Source: Cloeon dipterum (lineage: Eukaryota; Arthropoda; Insecta; Ephemeroptera; Baetidae). From it: a stretch of 64,000 nt of DNA. Shown here one piece after another: positions 24,333 through 35,900 of the stretch (position 1 is the stretch's first letter; every line of letters starts with the position of its first letter). The stretch lies in NCBI RefSeq assembly GCF_949628265.1, contig NC_088790.1:7878545-7942544 (forward strand). The letters are read 5' to 3'. A program made the translations under genes and the position numbers. The notes under the pieces are model-generated. The model did no database searches. It saw only the letters and a list, made by a program, of their open reading frames with translations, and was not told where the DNA came from.

Positions 24333-27300
24333 ATGGCGGAAGGACAAGACGGCCCGAAGAAAATCTCGCTAAATGTTAAAACCACCAAGGAAAAACACAC
24401 GGTTGAGGTAGAGGAAACATCCTCAGTCAAAGACGTAAGTTATCGCTTTTTAAAAATGCATCTGTTTTGGGACCAATGTGGCGAGTTCTGCGCGTTTGGA
24501 CACATGACATCCGCCCCGTGCTTGTCTCGTCGAATTGTTTTGCTGTCGCGTTTATGAGGATTCGCAAAAAATGACCGCAACCCCTGTTTCCTCTAATGGT
24601 ATTCGACTTTGCAATATGACGACCATACTAATTTCTGCCTGATTTGCTCGGTTAAAATGCGGATCCATCGATAAAAGTGACGCAATTAACAAAATCAAAA
24701 CTCGTGATTCACCGCCTGAATTTGACAGTCGTGTTTTTCGTCGGCGTGATATTGCGACGCATTATGCATGAATCAAATTCGCAAATAGAAGATTAAATTA
24801 AGCATTCCGTTCACAGCTGCAACGGGTGGGGAGCGAAAATGCTTAACTTCGCGAAACAATTCATGCAAACAGATATAGTTTTTTCATCCCGGTCTCGTTT
24901 AATTGGTTCAAAGCATGATATGACACTTTCATGTCGAGCGAGTACACAATAATTACGAAAGCTTAAACATCATTTCAGTTCAAAGATGAGTTGGCAAGGA
25001 AATTCAATGCTCCGCCTGAGCAGCTCTGCCTGATCTTCGCTGGCAAGATCATGAAGGATCACGAGACGATGCAGACCCACAACCTCAAAGACGGCTTGAC
25101 TATCCATCTGGTTATCAAGTCACCTCCCACCAACCAGTCTGCATCTTCGTCGTCTGCACCAAGGCCACCAGGTTAATAGTTGTTTTCAGATCTAATTCCT
25201 ATCTAAATAATAAGAAAACTTTTTTGCTATTATTTTCCATACTAAAAAAATATTATTTCTGGCATGATTTGTCAACTAACTAACAACAAAAATACTTCAA
25301 GCTGACATCAGTGCAACACCTTTTGGACTAGGAGGAATGGGAGGGCTTGCTGGGCTTGAAAATCTTGGCCTTGGGTCTCCCAACTTTGTTGAAATGCAGC
25401 AGAGGATGCAGCACGAGCTGCTGTCGAACCCAGACGCCTTGCGGCGTCTCTACGACAATCCGCTTGTCCAGCGATTGATGAACGACCCTGAGAACATGCG
25501 CAACCTCATCACCTCGAACCCGCAGATGCAGGAACTGATGGAGCGCAATCCCGAAATCACCCACATGCTTAACAACCCTGATTTGCTCAGGCAAACCATG
25601 GAACTCGCTAGAAACCCTTCCATGCTTCAGGAGCTGATGCGCAGCCACGATCGCGCCATGTCAAACCTTGAGTCCATTCCAGGTGAGGATTTGCGGCAGA
25701 AAAATTGACTGCCTGATGCTCAAGGCCTTGGTGCCGTTTCGATTAGGATCAGACTCTTTGTTTTCATTCAAAACTTGGCTTGGCCGCCTTAAACTCGTTT
25801 TCAAAATTTCTAAATTCAATCTTTTTTTTCAGGCGGTTACAACGCCCTTCAAAGAATGTACAGAGAAATTCAGGAACCTATGTTGAATGCCGCTAATGAA
25901 AGTTTTGGTCGAAACCCTTTCTCCGCTTCAAGCGGTGCCTCGGGTAAGAATCTATCAGTGGTCAAAACGTTAAAGATCAAAATTAACTTCAAAGAAAGTT
26001 TATTCAATTTTCTGAATTAATAATAATTAAAAAAATTTCAGGCAACATTGCCAACAATCCTCAACAAGGACAACTCAACAGGGATCCCCTACCGAATCCT
26101 TGGTCTCCTAACTCTGGTGAAAACAACCCTGCTGGTGGCGGTGGCGCGAGGCCAGGCCCACCTCGTTCCGTTCCAGGAATGGGAATGCTTAACTCGCCTG
26201 CCATGCAGAGCATGATGCAGCAGATGATGGAGAATCCGCAGCTCATGCAGAACATGATGAACGCGCCATACACACAATCAGTCATGCAGTCCATGATGTC
26301 CAATCCAGACATCGCCAATCAGCTGATGGCCAATGCTGGATTCCTTGGCGACAACCCCGCAATGCAGGTAATCACGATTTCCTTTGAAATTGATCAAATG
26401 CAATTTTAATAATATTTTCTGCATTTGAAACCGTTGACAAGGAATGGGAAATATGTCTTATTTCCCACGATTCTTATTCATTTTTTGTCAGCATTTTCTG
26501 GAAAATTGATGGCGCAGGTTTTAATATAATAGCTTAAATATGCGTTATTTACCATGGAGGTATTATATAATTTCAACCGCGTCCCTGGAAAATTTAAAAA
26601 AAACAATTCAATCAAAATCTGTAGAGGTGGCTAACGTTTACTCTGGTTATGAATATATTAATTTTTTATTCTGAACATGTTGGGGACACTAACAATTTTT
26701 AAAACATTTAATACAAATTTTCAAGGACATTGTATGACATTAATTGACATTAAAATTAAATATTTCAAAATGTGTTGCAGTTATAAAATATTCTTTGTTG
26801 GGAAGATAAATTTTAAATGGCATATTAAAATTAGCATAAAATATCTTTACACAACTAATGCATCAACATAATTGATTGAAGTTATAATATAAACAATATT
26901 TCCTTTTGTCTTGTGCAAAATTGAAACAAAATCAAAATGTTATGTTTTGATTTTTTTTGGTAAATCACGAATTATGTCTTGGCAGTATTTCACGTCTGAG
27001 TTTTATATGATAAGACTGGGGATGTACTATAATATTTTTCAATTATTACATAATTGTTTCCTTTTTATGAAGCATCTCACAAACTATTTTAAATTGTGGG
27101 GGTTTGAGCCAAAGAGAGATGATGATTCATATAAATTCCTCTTGTTTGTCAAGAAGTAATTAACTCCAAACATTGCTTAAAATGGAAAACAACCTTTGGA
27201 AAGAATTTGTTTTTGTGTTAGATAATTGTTATCAGAGATATAAAATAAAAACTTAGATAATTAAAAACATGGATTTTCTTTTAAATTCTAGGAACAGATG

Positions 27301-28000
27301 CGAAACATGATGCCAAATCTCCTGCAGCAGATGCAAAACCCCGAGATGCTCTCTCTGATGTCGAACCCTCAGGCGCTGAACGCCATCATGCAGATCCAGC
27401 AGGGCATGGAGAATCTGCGGGCAGCTGCGCCCGGCTTCGCCGCTAACCTTGGCCTTCCCTCGATGGACAATCCCCTGCTGGCCGGCATGGGCGGTCTTGG
27501 TGGAGTGGCATCGCCCGCCACTGCGAATGCCCCGTCAAATCCCGCAAGCCCGGCCGCCAACGCCGCCCCTACCGGTACCGACACCAACACAACCACCTCC
27601 AGCACAACCACACCCTCCGCCACCCCAGGCGTGCCCAGCTTTGCTAACAATGATCTATTTTCTCAATTCATGGCCCAGATGGTAGGAATATTTATTTTAA
27701 TTATATATTATGTTCTGCTATATTCTGTCAATATCTCAAACAGATTTCCACCATGTCGACGAGTGATCCTTCGAGCAATGCTCCGCCAGAGGAGAGGTAT
27801 CGGGCTCAACTGGAACAGCTTACCTCTATGGGATTCGTGAACAGAGAAGCCAATTTGCAAGGTGAGCCGCTTTAGCCTTTGAATTATTCTTTCATTCTAT
27901 TGACTGATTGAATTTGTTTGCAGCCCTTATTGCAACGTTTGGTGACATAAACGCAGCCGTGGAAAGGTTGTTACAGAGTAGGCAGACATCGCAAAGCTAA
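24333..28000 (+). CDS. Ubqn: Ubiquilin
   Basis: Shuttle factor carrying ubiquitinated or membrane-protein clients to the proteasome. Exons 24333-24434, 24979-25171, 25302-25682, 25833-25943, 26042-26367, 27292-27681, 27744-27861 and 27924-28000 give 565 aa. The N-terminal ubiquitin-like domain (residues about 9-80: [16 protein letters not shown]...[10 protein letters not shown]) is followed by STI1 repeats with [12 protein letters not shown] and [17 protein letters not shown] Met/Gln/Pro-rich middle ([16 protein letters not shown]) and a second STI1 pair come next, then a Ser/Thr/Pro linker. The C-terminal UBA domain ([29 protein letters not shown]) includes the MGF loop. The start was chosen at the first ATG, in the [10 protein letters not shown] context. 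The large intron 26368-27291 is AT-rich and empty. A variant AATATA poly(A) signal lies near 28102. Confidence 0.96.
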
Positions 28001-28139
28001 CGTTGCAGCCTTTGTGTGACTGTATCATACTGTTTGTTGTAAATTTTTGAGCAATTGTAAAACACTCGACACACACACATAATGATGCCTAATGTTTCCA
28101 TAATATAAAGTTATCCGGCAAGTTTGCGTTTCAGATTTG

Positions 28140-28367
28140 TTATCGTTCATTTGGTGGCTCCAGCTGTTTGAATATTGTACGTTGTTTAGGACGGTTCATC
28201 GCTTCTATATCAAACACCGGACTGTAGTGTTTATTTTGTGCAAAGCGACGTATCTCTTGTTCCAGTGGGGAGGTTTCTCGGCGAGAATATAGTGCTCCTC
28301 CATTTTTGGTGCCAGTGTGTTTGCTGATAAATTTTGAACGACGCAATTCATCCATCTCCACTTCCAT
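28140..28367 (-). CDS. Small uncharacterised protein, 75 aa
   Basis: I do not recognise this protein. The frame opens with ATG at 28367 (MEVEMDELRRSKFISKHTG) and is charged, soluble and without membrane segments. A good acceptor (ctgatttttag) lies about 17 nt upstream on the same strand, so a 5' UTR intron is plausible. It is convergent with ubiquilin and ends 140 nt past that gene's stop, so the 3' UTRs overlap or abut. Even codon use and a natural-looking composition favour a real gene, but a chance frame is possible. Confidence 0.4.
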   Translation of the reverse strand: MEVEMDELRRSKFISKHTGTKNGGALYSRRETSPLEQEIRRFAQNKHYSPVFDIEAMNRPKQRTIFKQLEPPNER

Positions 28368-28379
28368 TTTTCTCGTCTC

Positions 28380-29171
28380 GCAATCTAAAAATCAGTGTTG
28401 TAACCGCGCAGAGTTCATTTCCGTTTCGTTTTTCATTCGGCAAGCTTGACGGTTTCGATCAGTGAGCAAATACAAACTACAATTTTGTAGGATGTGTATT
28501 AATTATAACTATTAAAAGGCCTGTCTCTTTAGATGACAGAAATTATGAAATATTATACCTAATTCCCTGACTGCTGTTTTTATTCAACTTCAATAAAACA
28601 AAAAACTGAGATATACACTTAGAAGGTCACTTTTATTTAGAATTAAAGATTGGATGTAAAATATGTCCAGTTAAATTTATTCAATACAAATTCAATGGAG
28701 GAGGAACAAATTAAAGTTGCAGCATATATTTACTTCTGAAGTAAATCCCTCAACTTAAAAAAATATAATTGTATAAGAGCCTTAGGGAATGTTAAATTTG
28801 AAAATTAGTAAGGCGTAATCACCGTTAATAAATTCGTTAATATGGTCAGGGAACAGTTAATCTAATTAATAGGTTCAGGCTCTCATACGACATTCAGTTG
28901 ATTTCACAATAATTAGCTTCATTTCTAGCTACCCAGAGATCATGAACAATTAAGTAGCTACTTACAGTAATGCCAATTAAACACAATCTATGTACAGGCT
29001 GGGTCTCAAAGCCAACCATTAAAATAATTACATATATATGGAGTTAAGAGAGGTACACGCTGATAAAAATAGATGTTTTGCTGCATTTTACCCTTCTCAT
29101 GAGTCACAATGATAAAAATAAGCTGTGCAAGTTATTTCTGTAGATATCACTAAATGTACATCTTGTTAATT
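28380..29171. other. 3' UTR / spacer downstream of the CCPG1-like gene
   Basis: AT-rich. Minus-strand AATAAA motifs at 28632-28637 and 28579-28584 are candidate poly(A) signals for the CCPG1-like gene. Nothing else is seen. Confidence 0.4.
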
Positions 29172-31196
29172 TCAGTGGCCGCGGCTTCTGAACCTTTGCT
29201 CGCCATTCCTATAGTCGTTTCGTTTGTGCTGTCTTCTGTCCGACCAGCTGGAGACGTACTTCTGGCGCCCATTGTCGCGGAACTGCGCCCTCTTGAACTG
29301 CCACCCACCGTCATTCCTCTGGTGCTCGCACTTTCCATTGTAGCAAACATACTTGTTGCTGTCACGATTATAACTTTTCTCTTTTCCATAATACTCCTTT
29401 GTCTTGAACACAGGCCTTTCAGCGTGCTTTTGGAACTTGGTGTTGTTCTTCTTGAAGTTGGAATAACACTCCTGGGAGTCTCCCTGGTTCATCTTGCCCT
29501 TGATGTGGCACCAGCCGTTGACCACGCTCGCCTTCAGCTTGTGCATGCTCTTCCAGAAGTTGCCTTTGGTGCCAAGCTTGCCGCTGGTCAGCTTTTCCGC
29601 TTTGTTCTTCACGTCGCTCACCATCTTTGAGACAGACTTCTTCACTTTCTCTACGACAAACGAGCTGTGCTGCGCCGTGTTCTGCTGCAACATTTTCAAG
29701 CTCTGCTGCAGGTCGGAGACGGTGGCGGTCAGCATTCCAAGGCCTGAAGCCACACTTTGGGGAATGTCTCTATCCTTGACGATGCTTGAGCCGTAGTTGG
29801 ACAATCGCTGCACCAAATTCTGCAATTCAGCCTCTGCCCTTCCATAGAAAGAGTCCATTGGATGGGGCTGTGGCTGTGATCTCTTCTGCTTTGGTTTTGG
29901 TGCTTCTGGCTGCTTAATTTTGAAACTAAAGGAGTGATATAGTTCATTACTCTCAGCTTTTGGCTGCTTAACAAAGCGGGTTTGGAAAATTTCCAGCAGC
30001 TCATCTGAGTAGGGATCAACAGGGTCAAACTCCTGCGGCTTTGTTTCCTGTGGCGCCTCCACAGAGACGGAGCGGGCAGTCTCATTTTCAGGTACATTTT
30101 TGTTTGACTCATTGTCAGCTGCCAATTTTTTATCGCTGTCTTCATTTTTAATTAGAAGTAGCTGCCCACGTTCTTTGCGGCCATCAATAGCTGTTAGCAA
30201 GAAATATAAAATTGCTGAATATTGTGGAATAAAAAAGTACACATACAATCCTGCAGCTCCTCAAGTTGCATCTTTAGAAAGTCATTCTCACGGCTTAGAG
30301 AGTTGAGCAGGTTCCAGGCCTCGTCGCTCAAGTAAGTTTTCGGCACTTCAGCAAATTTCGGGACATGACACTCCTTTTGCAGACCTTGAATTCCCCCAAT
30401 TAAAATTATATTTCGTGGGGGATCAAGAGGATTTTCTTACCCATGAAATGTCCAATGCCGAGGCCGACAACTGAAGCAAACACAACCACCAAGAGGGCGT
30501 TTAGATAGTGGTTCACCTTCGGGCTTGGGTGGTGCACGTAACGCCGTTCCCCCTTTTGTCCAAGGTCAAGAGGCATGTCTTGCAAGGACGAGAGATCAGA
30601 GTAGTCGCTAAGGCTCTTTGAGCCTGGGGAGATGCGGCCATTCTCTGCTGCAGGGGCCACAACAGGCTTTATAGCCTCAGTTTCTTCCTCCAAATCGTCA
30701 ACTTCGCCTTCGCTCTCAGAGAAAGTGGATATGCCATCAGTGTCACTTTCAAGTGGACCTGGAAAAAACCAAGTATATGATTTTACCCATTTCAATTTAA
30801 CTCAAAAGCTTCTGTCCCAAATAAAAAATTGACAATTATTACCTTCGATTGAGCTTTTTTCTTGGTCTTCCACGGAGACATCTTTCAGCGACTCACAGTT
30901 GTCATCAACCTGCTCCTCCTGCGCATCATCTTCAGGGTGAGGAGGAGCGTCCCTTTCCGAATTTTCTGGCTGTTCATTGTCAGCTTCATCGTCGGCCACT
31001 AAAGAAAGGAAATTTATATTAGCCCACTCTGGGCTTGTAGCTTTAAAGGAAGCATTATATTAACATATTTGGACTCATTATCTATACACTCACACAAAGA
31101 TGCATCAAGGGCTTCGTCAGTGTCTACAATTGTCCAATTATCCAGTAGTTCACTGTCACTGCTGCTGTCCCCTCCCTCGTATATTTTAGGATCCAT
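29172..31196 (-). CDS. CCPG1/PBXIP1-like ER membrane protein (putative ER-phagy receptor)
   Basis: Exons 31094-31196, 30843-30998, 30441-30758, 30247-30384 and 29172-30190 give 577 aa. A 5' UTR exon is implied by an acceptor 13 nt before the ATG. The cytosolic N-terminus carries SSSDSELLDNWTIVD: an acidic, Ser-rich stretch followed by W21-T-I-V24, a good LC3-interacting (LIR) motif at the same place as in human CCPG1 (SDSDSSCGWTVI). SDTDGISTF near residues 91-99 resembles its FIP200-binding motif. A single membrane helix follows (about 171-190, ending GIGHFMG; human GFGHFYG). The luminal part has coiled-coil character and a helical block like CCPG1 (VVEKVKKSVSKMVSDVKNKA), then a basic Asn/Arg-rich tail. 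The similarity is to CCPG1 rather than to a curated arthropod family, so function is inferred from family. Confidence 0.78.
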
Positions 31197-31209
31197 TGCG
31201 TTAATGGAT

Positions 31210-32978
31210 CTGCACAATCCAAAGCCTGAAAAATTGAGAAAAAAAACAGGATGGTTTAGTTGTGCAACTGAAAATTTTAAGAAGTGGCGTTCTAGATCTA
31301 ATGTGGTAATTTAAAGCATACTTAATAGCAACTCTAAAGAGATAGTATTATTTTTAAACCAATGCTATGTCATTTAAAAGATAATAAAATCCTGAAATAA
31401 CATGCCTATGCCTTTATTAACTTGTACAGGATTACTGAGAGTCAATAATGTAGTTCAGTATAACATTACAGTATTTTTATATCATAACCTTTTTCGATCG
31501 GTTTACCTCTTTCGAGATGGGCGATCCCTGATAACGAACAACTCGCAAAAACTCCGCGCCTTAATCTATATAATTTTATCGGAATTTAGAGAAAATTGTT
31601 AATTATTGTTATACATACTTTGTTAATGTAATTGCCATAAAACAATAAAAGCAAACACGACACTCCTCGACGATGATAACACACATCATTACATAAATAT
31701 ATTATCATCATCTTATGTATAAATAATATACATACATACGGATTTAATCATAGCAGGCTATGTTATTACTAATTACTATGACACACACACACACATCAGG
31801 TCTTTTATTAACACGCGAAGATTGAAATCACAACTATGACCGACCTGTGTAAAATTGCAATGGGCATTGAATAATTTTAGTTAGGAAATAGAGCGTGAAA
31901 GTGACTTTTTTAGCGTTTTACGTAAAGCGACGCAAACCCACACAAAACAGATGCGCAAAATCATAACAATGGACTTTCGGGGACTTTCTCCCCAATCACT
32001 GTGATCAACTCAATTAATGGCAATGGGATTATGAGATGAAACATATACCCGCGTGGTTGCACTGCTCACACCCAAGAGTTTGCGTCTAGTCTCGATGCAA
32101 TTATAATGAAATGGCGAGAAGCGCGAGGAAACTGATGTTGGGCTGTGATAATATGAACCTCACCAGACCGATTTAGCTGCTGTGCTGTTCTGGGGACTTG
32201 TGATTACAGCTGCGCTGCGCAGAGCATCAAATAAAATAAAAATGTACAAGCACAAGCTACATCATGGTTAAATTAAAAGCGCTAAATTCAAATTTCAGGG
32301 GTTGAAACTTTGTAAATTGAAAATTCTCGCCACTAAAACATAACACCATGGATTTACTATCGTACCCTCTGCAAAAAGTTCATAAGGCTCCACGGTGGAT
32401 ATATCAGGAGATAATTTCCTAAGACAAATTTAATGACGAAATTGATGGTTACTTAAATATTGGATGAAAAGCTATATATTTTATTCTAAAAATTTGAGTT
32501 GAAAGTTTTTTTGCAGTATTAAATGAACGAAAAGGAATGAATAAATATAATGCGCATCTGCATCTCCTCTGACAAACTCTGCCCACATTGCCAACCTTAA
32601 CCATTTTGGAGCTAAAGCCGGAGGCCCGAGGCCCGTTTGTTGATAAATGTAACAAGATCACAATAATAGCGGAGGTTTCAAGATTTAATCCAAATAGCCT
32701 CTGCAAAATAGGTATGCTCAGAAATCTAATTTGATAGATTGTTAATTGAACTTTACTTTCGAACTCTTAAAATTTGCATGAAATTAATGAGTTAAAAGTG
32801 GAAATAATAAAGCTACATTCCGAATGCTTTTAGCAGTCTCCCTTGACAAGCACCAATATTTTGGTTAAATTACTTTATATTAGGCTCTCTCTAGCATGCC
32901 TCTTATCAATTTGCACCCCTGTAATGAATTCAAAAATAATTTTTTTGCAGGAAAAAAGGAAAAAGAAGGAATCTTAAA
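31210..32978. promoter_or_regulatory. Divergent region of the CCPG1-like gene and SUGP1
   Basis: Holds the 5' UTR exons and promoters of both genes. A SUGP1 5' UTR intron is indicated by the acceptor (tttttttgcag) about 29 nt before its ATG. A short CA repeat lies at 31782-31796. No coding exon is seen. Confidence 0.4.
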
Positions 32979-35900
32979 ATGAATAAAAACAACAAACAAA
33001 GTCAACGGAAAGGGTCAGATCCCTTTTCTCAAAGGACGACTAGAAATGAACGATTTGCTCAGATGTCGAAACAGGAAGAATTGATCGAACAGAAGAAGAA
33101 AGAGTTGTTAGCAAAAAGTGCAAGCCAGAAGCCGCAGACGGCAACAACAACTACTACTGCGCCACTTAATGCCGCACCTACGCTAGCAACAGCAACAACA
33201 CTGCCAAAACCCGCTCCCGCTCTCCGAGCTGGCTCACTTGGAAAGAGACCTAACTGGTACTCATTAACAAGCCTTATTTGTTGTCAGACACATTTTATTA
33301 TTATCTTGCATATTTATTAAAGGTGGAAAAGCAGAAACAATGCAAGCTCTTCTTCTGCGAATACATCAGAGACTACCACCATTCCATCATCAACAGCAGC
33401 AACAAAATCGAGCAGTGACAACATTATGTTTAAAAACGACGGCAGTTTTCTGGACAAGTTTAAACAAATTTCTGACGGTTCGTTCTGAAAATGCCGTAAG
33501 TTGTAATTCTGATAGGCGTAATTATTGCAGTGTTACCAAAAGAGGAGCCTATAGACCACGTGGTCTACAGCAACACTTCGCCATACCAAGGACAAAGTTA
33601 CAATGACAGAGGTAAAAACTGGTCGTGACAAGGTTTCGTATTTTCTCACCGGTCCTTCAATCGCAGGATTTTCTCAAGGACAATCAGGTGGCTCTCACTA
33701 CGTCTCGAACGTACCTTCAAACAGGCCAGCGTCGCCATACTCGCCATCGAGGATGTCCCCAGACAGCAGCCCGGTGCACAGACCCCAGTACTCTGCACCG
33801 CCGCCACCCACCCCGGCGCTGCTGCAGATTCCTCCACCAAACATGCTGCAGCAAAATCCGCCTCCGTTTCCATCTCTGCCGATGGTCTCTATGGGGGTGC
33901 CGCCCCCGCAGGTGATGGTGAGCACCTCGGTGCCACCCCCGCCCGTCAACATCCAGCAGCCGCCTCCGCTGATGAGTTTTCCGCCACCACAGCCGCCGCC
34001 AGTGATGAGCCAACCTCCGCCTCCAATCATGAGCATTCCGCCTCCAAACCTCAACACGCCGCCCCCAACGCTAAACCCGCAGTACCCGCCGCCGCTGATG
34101 GCCCAGCACAGCCAGCAAATGACGGTGACCACCGTGACCGTGTCCGTGTCCTCGGGGATCCCCATGATGGCGCAGCAGCCGATGGTCACCTTCGCGGAAG
34201 CCGTGCCAGAAAATATTGGACAACAAGGTGAGAGCCAACGGCCAAACACTTATCTTTTTCGTTTTCGCTCAGTTTTCAGCAGTGGCGAGTATGCTATTAT
34301 CTCTACCGTTCAGTTATCGTTATTTCATATTTTTCCTTTTACCAATTAATGCAATGAACAAAAAATTTGATTCAGCAACCATTATTCTAGAGCACAAACT
34401 TTGACGCACTGTAAAATAAGCAAATCACTAGCGCGATGTCTCTTATGAATATGGCTGCTCAGAATCAAATTTATTCACCCGATTCGCCAATTACTGACTG
34501 GAGTTTCCCAGTTTCTCCCGCAGGAGACGTGACAGCTCTTTTGACCCCAGCAAGTAGGCAACTGGCCGAAATGGTGGCCGAAGGTGGTGACGAAATCGAA
34601 GATATGGCTCGCGAGCGCAACCGAGACGACCCTACCATGTGGTTAGTCCGTCCGACTGACTCGACGCCTCCGACTGGCTTTTCGCTTGTTTAAATGAAAC
34701 GACGAATTAATATTAGTAGCTGTTCGGAACCGATTCTCATTCTGTTGTTTATTTTTGCTATAGGTTCTTGTACCAGCCAGACGGGGACGCCTACAGGCAG
34801 TACAGGGATTTGGTCAACAATTTGCGAGCTGCGAAAGCGATCAAAGTGGAGCAGAAGGCTCACAGTGAGTGTTTAGATGAAATAAGTTAAAGGATACTTT
34901 TGAAATCAATTCAAGCTTTTTCAAAAATAGAATTTACATTTTTCTCATTGTCAGTACTACAAATTTTGCGCAACAGCAAATATTTTCTGACGTGATTTTA
35001 ATTTTCTGCGCCAAAAGCCAGGAATATCTTTGCTGTGAGAAATTGTGGAATGAATAACATCCTGAGGTCAGAAGATAAGAGAGCATAAAAATTTATGGCT
35101 AAACGGTTTGCTGCAAAATCAAACAAATACTTTTTTTTGCAAAGCATGACGTCCCTCAATGAGACAAAGCTGCTTGGTTTAGAAAAGAAATTATTCAAAA
35201 ATTTGTGTGGTTTTAGATAAATTAATTTTATGTTTAGAGCAATTCTTTAATATTCATTCTGTGCACGAAATTATTACCAAAAAGAATACTGAGCTTCACA
35301 AATGTTGATTTAGGTGAATTAATACCTAGGTAATAATTTCGTGCACAGAATGAATATTAAAGAATTGCTCTCCTACGCGTATTTAAAAACCAGGATGAGT
35401 GGCTATAAAAGATTAAATTGAAGAGCGAATAATGCCACACGCTTCTGTACTGTACGGCAACTCGCCAGTAGTAATTTACCTGCAAAGCAAAGCTGTGGGA
35501 AATTTTGAATTCATAATGGTTCATACAGATTGACTGCACTCATACAAAAAATAAAAATTATTTGTTAATTTTGTGCTTGATTTTATGCTTGTTTTTCCAT
35601 TAAGAAATCTAGAAAAAATGGCAAATTAAGAAGACAAAGCCCTCTAATTAAAATAATCAACTATTTTGCGTGCACTTGTGATGCGAGAAAAGTTTGGGGG
35701 TCGAGCGGGCTCATTTGCGCCTAAGTGTGTTTAGTAATTCTTAATTAAAAATAATTAAGAGCGTCATAATTAGTTCAATCTTTGCAAGTGCTAATTGGAT
35801 GCAAGCTAAGCACAAAAGAATTTGTTGAGTTTAAAGGCACAATTGTCTGGGTTAATATTTTGAGCTGCAGTGCTGAACAATCAGGTCTCACACGCTCAAA

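Noticed and set aside
33646-34249. Minus-strand Gly-rich frames opposite SUGP1 exon 4
   Set aside because: Complement of the proline-rich coding exon; no independent support.
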